From Conus ventricosus (taxonomy: Eukaryota; Mollusca; Gastropoda; Neogastropoda; Conidae): a stretch of DNA of 20,000 nt. Where the stretch lies: NCBI GenBank assembly GCA_018398815.1, contig CM031614.1:56756302-56776301 (forward strand). Reading direction: 5' to 3'. The notes beneath the pieces were generated by a model. It was not told the DNA's origin, ran no database searches, and was given only the letters and a program-made list of their open reading frames with translations. Positions within the stretch are counted from its first letter, which is position 1. Every line of letters begins with the position of its first letter. Made by a program: the position numbers and the translations under genes. Shown in pieces: positions 1 through 6,082 of this stretch.

Positions 1-389
1 GACAGGAAAATGAAGGATAATGTGGATCGTGCTGTAATATAAAAAGAAGACACTGGATCTGCCTCCGAGTCAGGCACACTGTGGGTAAAGGACTGGACTG
101 TACGATGAATATGTTTCGGCACTGGCTGATATGACGACAAAAGCCAGGTGCAGCTTTGCGTGTAATCGAGAATACATAACGTTTTAGGCCTAATCTGTAA
201 CCGTGGACTCGCACCTATATTGGACACCAGATTACACGGAAAGACACATGCATGTAAACCATTACTAACAAAATTGCAGGCAACGTTGCAGGAATTCAGA
301 AGATCCTTTCACCCATCATCACCCATTTGGATCAAATCTTTTCCTATGAATTTCTGTTGGAATCTACTTGCTGATGCCTGTATATCACC

Positions 390-602
390 CGTTCTTATCC
401 TTTAAAAGGTGAAGATGCTCCGTTGTGTATTCCATGTCATGTACCACTCGCAGTGAAACATATTCTTTTAAAGTGTTGGTACTTAGATGATGTGAGACAT
501 AAACACTTTACAGTAGACTACATGAAAGCCTTGTTCAGAGATGTCCCACCTGATGTGATCTTTGAATTTCTGAAAGAGACTAACATTTTTCATCTGATCT
601 AA
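390..602 (+). pseudogene. 3' end of LINE ORF2 (jockey-type C-terminal zinc-knuckle region)
   Basis: An open frame of 70 codons ends at TAA 600-602. It contains the C-terminal signature of jockey-like non-LTR retrotransposon ORF2 proteins: TRSYPLKGEDAPLCIPC, then PLAVKHILLKC, then an F-rich tail ending FHLI. The two CxxC/HxxxxC pieces give the Cys-Cys-His-Cys knuckle that follows the reverse transcriptase. An in-frame TGA lies at 372-374, and nothing further upstream in 1-389 could be read as reverse transcriptase. The copy is therefore 5'-truncated or heavily decayed. It is followed by a 3' UTR that was later hit by a foldback-element insertion at 666. The family call rests on the knuckle pattern only. 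Confidence 0.85.
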
Positions 603-652
603 GATGTTACGGAGGAAAGAGTTCTAACAAAAATTTCCGGTATGCTTTTAAG

Positions 653-806
653 TGTGTTTTAAAGGATAAACAGTAAACAAGTGGGGTATGTTTTGCTCCC
701 ATAAGGAAACCTAACACAGAGTAACTTTATTCAAGACTGGCACAGCCTTTTAAACTTGAATAAAGTCAGACAAATACATTTCCGATTTCCGATTGTGTTT
801 TAAAGG
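653..806. repeat. 13-bp target-site duplication around the small foldback fragment
   Basis: TGTGTTTTAAAGG occurs at 653-665 and again at 794-806 without mismatch, on either side of a segment that is homologous to a mobile element elsewhere in the window. The length and exactness fit target-primed or other retrotransposition-type insertion rather than a cut-and-paste element. Confidence 0.85.
666..793 (-). mobile_element. 128-bp solo 3' end of the ribozyme foldback family
   Basis: 666-781 is nearly identical to the outer end of the left foldback arm (about 2149-2264), including AAACAGTAAACAAGTGGGG and the TTATTCAAG/CTTGAATAA hairpin. The segment is flanked by a perfect 13-bp direct repeat, TGTGTTTTAAAGG (653-665 and 794-806), which is a target-site duplication. 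Read on the minus strand it begins with two tandem copies of CGGAAAT and then holds only the terminal ~110 nt of the element. It therefore looks like a severely 5'-truncated retro-insertion into the LINE 3' UTR. It lacks the ribozyme part. Confidence 0.85.
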
Positions 807-937
807 GTTGTGTGAATTATTTATCATTATTTTTTTTTAAATAATGACTTGTGAGTTGACTTCAACGCGGTGACAGCCCTCATATGGCCATTTACGGTCG
901 GCTGGGTTATATATTACCTTACCCTACGTTTCTTACA

Positions 938-1100
938 CCCCCCCCCCCCCCCCCCCTCATTTTCCCTTTCCTTTCCCTCTTTCTATCCCCTCCAGTCTTC
1001 CTATGATTACGGGCCTTGGCAGGTTTACTATTGATTGTTTATTTCATTTTCTTCTGAGGCAAAAAAAAAAAAAAAAAAAAGAAAGAAAGAAAGAAAAAAA
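938..1100. repeat. Poly-C, poly-A and (GAAA)n tracts
   Basis: A run of 19 C lies at 938-956, and 20 A at 1061-1080 followed by GAAA repeats to 1100. Between them the DNA is pyrimidine-rich and non-coding. The A20-(GAAA)n block could be the tail of an old retrotransposed sequence on the plus strand, but no body is recognisable. Confidence 0.85.
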
Positions 1101-1446
1101 GATGAATAATGCCGTCAGATGTACGGGAAGAAGGTCAAAATTTAAGTGAGGGGCCGGGGATGGGGAATTTGAGGGATATGGGTAGACACAGTGATATGAT
1201 ATGAATCAGAAAACTTAACAATAGCCTACACAAGTAAAGCAAGACTGAAACTAAAGAGAAAGAAACGGACTGAAGGCAAACTAGAAGGAAGGGTTAAAGG
1301 TAGGCTGAAAGAGGCCAGTTTCCAATCTACCTCCCGATTCAATGATTATTTAACTATACGTGAATACAGCTAAAGACAATTGGATAAAATCAACGCTACT
1401 TACAGTTCAGATAAAACAAAAATCAGAACTGTAACAATCAGTTTTG
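1101..1446. other. Unassigned non-coding stretch
   Basis: AT-rich sequence with stops in every frame. I see no gene, repeat unit or RNA structure that can be supported. Confidence 0.5.
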
Positions 1447-1448
1447 AT

Positions 1449-1501
<53 letters not shown>

Positions 1502-1505
1502 CACC

Positions 1506-1547
<42 letters not shown>
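1449..1547. repeat. Palindromic microsatellite (TC)n - 5 nt - (AG)n
   Basis: A (TC)n run of about 50 nt with one interruption (1449-1501) is followed by CACCT and then about 41 nt of (AG)n (1507-1547). The two arms are reverse complements, so either strand can form a ~40-bp hairpin with a very small loop. Confidence 0.9.
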
Positions 1548-1548
<1 letters not shown>

Positions 1549-1712
1549 GGATATTAGCTGCATATTCAACATTCCTGCTCCATTACGGATCATCTTCGCA
1601 AGCTTTCGCTTTTATACAAGCTTTATCGTGGAGGGCTGTAAATATATACATATACATAACTGAGTTAAACATGACATTGAAATTGAAACAGTAATTTGAA
1701 ATGTGAAATGAC

Positions 1713-1713
<1 letters not shown>

Positions 1714-1752
<39 letters not shown>

Positions 1753-1962
1753 TGTAGGCCTATGTATACAGTGTATGGATGGGTGGATGGCTGTTCGTAC
1801 ACACATGTGTGCTCACACACACACACACACACACACGCACACACACACACACACACACACACTTGCGCATGCGCAGATGCTTATGCGTGTGGTTGCCTCT
1901 CCTCCTAGGTCTACTGATCTACTTCCATCTCACGCCACACCTCTACCCCCCCCCCCCCCCCC
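1714..1962. repeat. (AG)n, (CA)n and poly-C cluster
   Basis: (AG)n occupies 1715-1752. (CA)n occupies 1814-1862 with one CG interruption. A run of 17 C occupies 1946-1962. The sequence from about 1905 to 2030 is strongly pyrimidine-biased. Open frames here are only read-through of the repeats. Confidence 0.9.
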
Positions 1963-2148
1963 ATTTCCCTCACCCCTATTCCCCTCCCCCGCCCCGTCTC
2001 ACCATCCTCTTTCAATTTTCTTCCTAACCCCCTTTCTTTACATATTCATTTGTATACTTGCTTATGATAATGGAGGCAGAGGTAATGGTAATGATAATGA
2101 TTATTGTTAGTATTATCGGAAATGAAATAAGGTAGGGAACAGTAAACG

Positions 2149-2786
2149 ATAAACAGTAAACAAGTGGGGTATGTTTTGCTCCCATAAGGAAACCTAACAC
2201 AGAGTAACTTTTATTCAAGACTGGCACAGCCTTTTAAACTTGAATAAAGTCAGACAAATACATAGACGAACAATCTAATGGTGGGGGAAAAAAACAAGCG
2301 CAGGCCAACAACTGAACTGTCTGGCAAAGATTTGGACTTGAGGGGAGGGGAGAGGGGAGGGGAGTTTGAAGATGGAGAAACTGGGAAAATGAAATTAAAA
2401 AAAAAAAAAAAGTTACAGATATGAAAACTCTTCTCTAGCTGCATAAGGGAACCATCGCAATCCCTTTTGAAGGCAGATATATTTGTATTGCCTGCTCCGA
2501 GGCCTTTCGCCCGCTGGATCGGGACTCATCAGGGAGACACGGCTGGTTGTGTCTGCGCTCCCGGCGTCAAATAGAGACACACCACAGTCCATAATACTGT
2601 GGTGTTCTCACCACCATGGGTGCAAAAAAAGAATCCAATAGCACCCCCAGAGCAGCCAGCGAAGAGTAGTAATGCAACCAAACGAAAGTGTGGGGAGGAA
2701 AAAAAGTTGCTGTAAAACTAAAGACATTATGCAAATAATATAAAATGTAGGGGACAGTCTTTGAGCCTACGCCTGAGGATCCACCC
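2149..2786 (-). repeat. Left inverted arm of foldback copy 1
   Basis: Reverse complement of 2870-3550 with few mismatches. The inner end GAGGATCCACCC (2775-2786) matches GGGTGGATCCTC at 2870-2881. The outer end ATAAACAG.A (2149 on) matches 3541-3550. A purine-rich AGGGG tract (2340-2363) and an A-run (about 2397-2411) correspond to the C-rich and T-rich parts of the other arm. Confidence 0.93.
2490..2543 (-). ncRNA. Type I hammerhead ribozyme motif, left arm of copy 1
   Basis: On the minus strand the motif has the invariant CTGATGA, a stem II hairpin (GTCCCG, loop ATCCAG, CGGGC), GAAA, a one-pair stem III with GC loop (G-GC-C), the cleavage triplet CUC, and stem I CTCC/GGAG extended by GCC/GGC across an internal loop. 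Predicted self-cleavage lies between 2499 and 2498 on the minus strand. The sequence is identical to the other arm over this region. Activity is inferred from conserved residues only. Confidence 0.8.
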
Positions 2787-2869
2787 GTGTTTTGCTTTGA
2801 TTAAATTGAGGTTATTTGTATTTGTTTCTGTCCGTCTGTGTGTTTGTCTTTGATCTCTCTTGCATCTTT

Positions 2870-3550
2870 GGGTGGATCCTCAGGCGTAGGCTTAAAGACT
2901 GTCCCCTACATTTTATATTATTTGCATAATGTCTTTAGTTTTACAGCAACTTTTTTTCCTCCCCACACTTTCGTTTGGTTGCATTTACTACTCTTCGCTG
3001 GCTGCTCTGGGGGTGCTATTGGATTCTTTTTTGCACCCATGGTGGTGAGAACACCACAGTATTATGGACTGTGGTGTGTCTCTATTTGACGCCGGGAGCG
3101 CAGACACAACCAGCCGTGTCTCCCTGATGAGTCCCGATCCAGCGGGCGAAAGGCCTCGGAGCAGGCAATACAAATATATCTGCCTTCAAAAGGGATTGCG
3201 ATGGTTCCCTTATGCAGCTAGAGAAGAGTTTTCATATCTGTAACATTTTTTTTTTAAATTTCATTTTCGAAGAGTTTTCATATTTGTAACATTTTTTTTT
3301 TTTTAATTTCATTTTCCAAGTTTCTCCATCTTCAAACTCCCCTCCCCTCTTCCCTCCCCTCAAGTCCAAATCTTTGCCAGACAGTTCAGTTGTTGGCCTG
3401 CGCTTGTTTTTCCCCCCACTATTAGATTGTTCGTCTGTGTATTTGTCTGACTTTATTCAAGTTTAAAGGCTGTGCCAGTCTTGAATAAAAGTTACTCTGT
3501 GTCAGGTTTCCTTATGGGAGCAAAACATACCCCACTTGTTTTCTGTTTAT
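2870..3550 (+). repeat. Right inverted arm of foldback copy 1
   Basis: Inverted partner of 2149-2786. It is about 43 nt longer, mainly because of an internal tandem duplication: GAAGAGTTTTCATAT...TTTCATTTTC at 3223-3268 is repeated at 3269-3316. In the RNA sense it runs loop, 5' region, CACCACAGT hairpin (about 3052-3076), hammerhead (3113-3166), C-rich tract, terminal hairpin (3450-3492, containing AATAAA), and the 3' end CCCCACTTGTT. Confidence 0.93.
3113..3166 (+). ncRNA. Type I hammerhead ribozyme motif, right arm of copy 1
   Basis: All core elements of a hammerhead are present. Stem I 5' strand: GCC 3113-3115, internal loop GTGT, CTCC 3120-3123. CTGATGA is at 3124-3130. Stem II spans 3131-3147 with loop ATCCAG. 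GAAA is at 3148-3151. Stem III is the single pair G3152-C3155 around GC, followed by U3156 and C3157. Stem I 3' strand: GGAG 3158-3161, CA, GGC 3164-3166. Predicted cleavage is after C3157. The paired internal loops in stem I are where natural hammerheads place their loop-loop contact. Minimal stem III is typical of the hammerheads reported from Penelope-like elements and animal retrozymes. Confidence 0.82.
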
Positions 3551-3562
3551 TGTTATTATGAT

Positions 3563-3890
3563 TGTTGTTCTTATTGTCTCTCCCCCTCCCAGCTCATTTC
3601 ACCACCGTCCCTCCACTTCTCATTCTTTGCTCTCCAACCTTCCTCCCCCCCCCCCCCCCGCCCCGCCTCCTCTTACCCCCCACCCCCCTTTACTCCATGC
3701 TTTCCTACAATTTCCCCTCTACCACCCCCCCCCCCCTCCCCATCCTCAGTGAGCTCCTTTTCGAGTGAACTTTTTTTTCCCCAGTGAACTCTTTCCAATG
3801 AACTCTTTTCAGTTTCACAACCACAGAATTATTTGTTGTTTTGTTCGTCAGTTGGCTGGTGGTTTTGCTTGAAAAGATTTTGTAATAAAC
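3563..3890. other. Pyrimidine-rich spacer between foldback copies
   Basis: No gene seen. It contains C-runs (3645-3659 and 3725-3736) and a short degenerate repeat of GTGAACTCTTT (about 3748-3811). Open frames across it are low-complexity Ser/Pro-rich read-through and are not supported as coding. Confidence 0.6.
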
Positions 3891-4264
3891 CGAAATATTG
3901 CAAATTGGAAATGAAATGAGGCAGGGAACAGTAAACAATAAACAGTAAACAAGTGGGGGTAACTTTTGCTCCCATAAGAAAACCTAACACAGTAAACAAG
4001 TGGGGTAACTTTTATTCAAGACTGGCACAGCCTTTTAAACTTGAATAAAGTCAGACAAATACAAAGACGAACAATCTAATAGTGGGGGAAAAAAACAAGC
4101 ACAGGCCAACAACTCAACTGTCTTCATTGTAGACTTAAGCAAAATTTGGACTTAAGGAGGCGGGGGTGGGGGGAAGTTGAAGATGGAGAAACTGGGAACA
4201 TAAAATTCAGAAAACATATTACAGATATGAAAACTCTTCACTAGCTGCATAAGGGAACCATTGA

Positions 4265-4311
4265 TTACTGTTTATTGTTTACTGTTCCCTGCCTCATTTC
4301 ATTTCCAATTT
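4265..4311 (+). repeat. Internal forward copy of the foldback 3' terminus
   Basis: TTACTGTTTATTG...CATTTCCAATTT is the exact reverse complement of about 3901-3947 at the left edge of the same element. It directly precedes the 5' or loop region of the right-hand unit. A 3' end joined to a 5' region is what a head-to-tail junction between units would give. An alternative is template switching during reverse transcription. Confidence 0.8.
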
Positions 4312-4640
4312 AGTTTCCATTAAAATGGAGGTTATTTGTATGTGTTTCTGTCCGTCTTTGTAGTTGTCTTTTGATCTCCCTTGCATCCTTGAGTGGATCC
4401 TCAAGCGTAGGCTCAAAGATTGTCTCCCTACATTTTATACTATTTGCATAATGTCTTTAGTTTTTCAGCAGTTTCTTTCCTCTTTCCTCCCCACACTTTC
4501 GTTTGGTTTCATTTACTATACCATTCACTGGCTGCTTTGGGGTGCTATTGGATTCTTTTTGCACCCTTGGTGGTGAGAACACCACAGTATTATGGACTGT
4601 GGTGTGTCTCTATTTGACGCCGGGAGCGCAGACACAACCA

Positions 4641-4694
4641 GCCATGTCTCCCTGATGAGTTCCGATCCAGCGGACGAAAGGCCTCGGAGCAGGC
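4641..4694 (+). ncRNA. Type I hammerhead ribozyme motif, foldback copy 2
   Basis: Same architecture as 3113-3166: CTCC 4648-4651, CTGATGA 4652-4658, stem II GTTCCG/CGGAC, GAAA 4676-4679, G-GC-C stem III, UC with predicted cleavage after 4685, GGAG 4686-4689, GGC 4692-4694. Compared with copy 1 there are three changes. One (CGGGC to CGGAC) turns a U-G wobble in stem II into U-A, one is in an unpaired stem II position, and one is in the stem I internal loop. No core residue has changed, which suggests selection for the fold before this copy decayed. Confidence 0.82.
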
Positions 4695-4950
4695 AATACA
4701 AATATATCTGCCTTTAAAAGGGATTGAGATGGTTCCCTTAAGCGCGTTCTTAACCAGCCGAACCTTCGATTCGCGAAGTGTTTCGGTGAACACTGTGTTG
4801 CGTCCGAATAGAGTGGCGGCGAACTGGATCAGAAACCCGAGTTCGGAGGAACTGAAGTTCTCGTTCTTAACCACCACTTAATGATATGCATACGTCATCA
4901 GCTAACCTCTGTTTAATGATATGCACACGACCTTCCCGGTCCAAACAAAA

Positions 4951-5022
4951 ATGGCTGCCTACGACACCGATGTCGAAGATTTTGATAGCTCTTCTGATAG
5001 CTGGACGATTAGAGGAATATGA
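4951..5022 (+). pseudogene. Remnant of a first coding exon inside the Harbinger-like element
   Basis: An ATG at 4951 opens a 23-codon frame beginning MAAYDTDVEDFDSSSD, an acidic Ser-rich start, which stops at TGA 5020-5022. A shifted frame continues as a charged helix-like stretch (EEYEKDQKRREERK). Position near the left TIR and opposite orientation to the MADF-like piece suggest the transposase N-terminus, but nothing catalytic is present. The assignment is inference. Confidence 0.35.
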
Positions 5023-5028
5023 GAAGGA

Positions 5029-5163
5029 TCAGAAGCGGAGAGAAGAGAGAAAATCTTTGTACTTGGGATCTCGACAATCCCATAAACAGGGATGTTGTTC
5101 CCATAAGTCGATAAACAGACTTGTGTCTTGTTTACTCAAAGTGATCGGCGTGGTGTCAGCCAT
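5029..5163 (-). pseudogene. Truncated MADF/Myb-SANT-like DNA-binding domain of a Harbinger element
   Basis: From ATG (5163-5161) the minus strand reads MADTTPITLSKQDTSLFIDL followed by WEQHPCLWDCRDPKYKD, then diverges and stops at 5029. The (F/L)I-x-L-(W/V)-x-x-HPCLWD-x-x-x-x-x-YKD pattern is the N-terminal part of the MADF/Myb-SANT-like domain. PIF/Harbinger transposons encode a second protein of this type alongside the DDE transposase. Only the first helix is present, and the loss of homology after YKD marks the internal deletion junction. It is not expected to be functional. Confidence 0.65.
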
Positions 5164-5479
5164 TTTGTCGCAATGGAAAGACAGAAATGAATCTTCATCC
5201 GTAAAAGAGTTCGACCAATCAAATTGGAGAAACACCCAAGTTCCCAGAACACGGCTTGAGAACCTAAAAACTGTTCGGCAACATAGTTTGCGAACCTCTC
5301 GAAACAGGGTTTCCGAACATGTGTTCGTGCGGTTCAGATGCAAACTTTTCGAGTCTTCTGAACATAGTTTGCAAACTGATTGTTCGCCCGGTTAAGAACG
5401 CCCTTTATGCAGTTAGTGAAGAATTTTCATATCTGTAATATATTTTCTTACTTTCATGTTCCCAGTTTCTCCATCTTCC

Positions 5480-5480
<1 letters not shown>

Positions 5481-5524
<44 letters not shown>
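5481..5524. repeat. 44-nt poly-C homopolymer
   Basis: Uninterrupted C at 5481-5524 within foldback copy 2, at the place where copy 1 has a mixed CCCCTCCCCTCTTCC tract. The length may be inaccurate in any assembly. G-quadruplex or i-motif formation is possible. Confidence 0.95.
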
Positions 5525-5723
5525 TACTCCGCAAGTCCAAATTTTGCTAAGTCTACTATGAAGACAGTTGAGTTGTTGGCCTGCGCTTGCTTTTTCCTCC
5601 ACTATTAGATTGTTCGTCTTTGTATTTGTCTGACTTTATTCAAGTTTAAAAGGCTGTGCCAGTCTTGAATAAAAGTTACTCTGTGTTAGGTTTTCTTATG
5701 GGAGCAAAACTTACCCCACTTAC

Positions 5724-6050
5724 GAAATACTGCAAGTTATTCAAAAGAGAAATTTCACTAAGAAGTCACATGAACAACCTTCTTACCCAAGAGATATAAC
5801 ACAGATAATCAATAAACTTAGGTTAAACATATGGAGCACAAAATTCTCTCCCGATGTTAGGTGTACATGTGAGGGGAAAATGTCTGCACACTATATACTA
5901 ATAGACTGCTCAATTTCAACAGAGCGATACTAATCAAAAGGTATGAATACTGCATATTTTGAAAGCATTGACCATGTTTTATATGACGCGTGTATTACGG
6001 ACATCGCACACGTCATCGCCAGTCAGAATTTGGCAGACTGTTGTGATTAA
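5724..6050 (+). pseudogene. 3' end of a second LINE ORF2, with an in-frame stop
   Basis: The frame from 5724 reads EILQVIQKRNFTKKSHEQPS, then INKLRLNIWSTKFSPDVRCTCEGKMSAHYILIDC. This is the C-terminal pattern of LINE proteins: a basic/aromatic INKLRLN-W-TKF segment followed by a CxC...HYIL..C knuckle. A TAA at 5931-5933 interrupts it. The same frame then stays open to TAA 6048-6050, followed by an A-rich tail (6050-6082). Foldback copy 2 ends right at its start, and its TSD lies inside the LINE sequence, so the foldback inserted into this LINE. I cannot trace LINE coding on the far side (before 3891). Confidence 0.65.
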
Positions 6051-6082
6051 AAAAATTAAAAAAAAAGAAAGAAAGAAAATAA
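6050..6082 (+). repeat. A-rich 3' tail of the LINE remnant
   Basis: TTAAAAAAATTAAAAAAAAAGAAAGAAAGAAAA-like sequence directly after the LINE frame. This fits a degenerate poly-A or tandem retrotransposon tail. Confidence 0.5.

Larger units (their letters stand above)
603..925 (+). other. LINE 3' UTR and flank, interrupted by a small insertion
   Basis: No further coding is visible. The sequence after the ORF2 stop runs to 665, is interrupted by the 666-793 insertion, and resumes with a repeat of TGTGTTTTAAAGG at 794-806. Beyond that comes a T-run (830-838) and ordinary sequence. How far the LINE 3' UTR extends past 806 is unclear, because no poly-A or short tandem tail is obvious. Confidence 0.45.
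2117..3546 (+). mobile_element. Foldback (inverted-arm) element carrying hammerhead ribozymes, copy 1
   Basis: A 1.43-kb element made almost entirely of two inverted arms, 2149-2786 and 2870-3550, around an 83-nt loop (2787-2869). The left end adds CGGAAATGAAATAAGG to the arm. An imperfect direct repeat flanks it (14 of 16 matches, 2101-2116 versus 3547-3562), consistent with an old TSD. No protein-coding frame is conserved between the arms. Conserved RNA features in each arm are a hammerhead motif, a CACCACAGT/ACTGTGGTG hairpin and a terminal ACTTTATTCAAG/CTTGAATAAAAGT hairpin. Inverted terminal copies, retro-type TSDs and a ribozyme resemble pseudo-LTR organisation in Penelope-like elements, so I infer a non-autonomous relative. 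It could also be a retrozyme-like element. Family assignment is not proven. Confidence 0.8.
4741..5404. mobile_element. Non-autonomous PIF/Harbinger-like DNA transposon
   Basis: The right arm of foldback copy 2 is interrupted exactly here. Comparison with the uninterrupted arm (TTCCCTTATGCAG at about 3205-3217) shows a 3-bp TTA target duplication (4738-4740 and 5405-5407). The ends are inverted repeats: AGCGCGTTCTTAACCAGCCG on the left and AGGGCGTTCTTAACCGGGCG read inward from the right. A TTA/TWA duplication with AG...CT ends is the PIF/Harbinger pattern. Inside are the beginnings of two convergent coding regions, one of them MADF/Myb-like, so it looks like an internal-deletion derivative of an autonomous element. 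Subterminal GTTCG/CGAAC words recur at both ends and may have been transposase sites. Confidence 0.8.
3907..5722 (+). mobile_element. Foldback ribozyme element, copy 2 (rearranged, nested insertion)
   Basis: Same family as 2117-3546. A 16-bp direct repeat with 14 matches flanks it (CGAAATATTGCAAATT 3891-3906; CGAAATACTGCAAGTT 5723-5738), supporting a single retro-type insertion. The left part (about 3907-4260) is only the outer half of the inverted arm. It is followed by a forward copy of the element's 3' end (about 4265-4311), then the loop-like region (about 4312-4390) and the full right arm. The right arm is split by a PIF/Harbinger-like element at 4741-5404. A 44-nt poly-C replaces the mixed C-rich tract of copy 1. 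Confidence 0.82.

Noticed and set aside
2787..2869. Possible coding or separate element in the foldback loop.
   Set aside because: The 83-nt loop is homologous to 4312-4390 in copy 2 and contains stops in all frames. It is part of the element.
4886..5395. 169-codon plus-strand frame spanning the Harbinger-like element.
   Set aside because: It crosses the internal deletion junction and runs antisense to the MADF-like piece. Only the stretch around 4951-5050 looks potentially coding, so the full frame is not a gene.
5405..5602. Minus-strand poly-Gly frame.
   Set aside because: It is simply the 44-nt poly-C tract read on the other strand.
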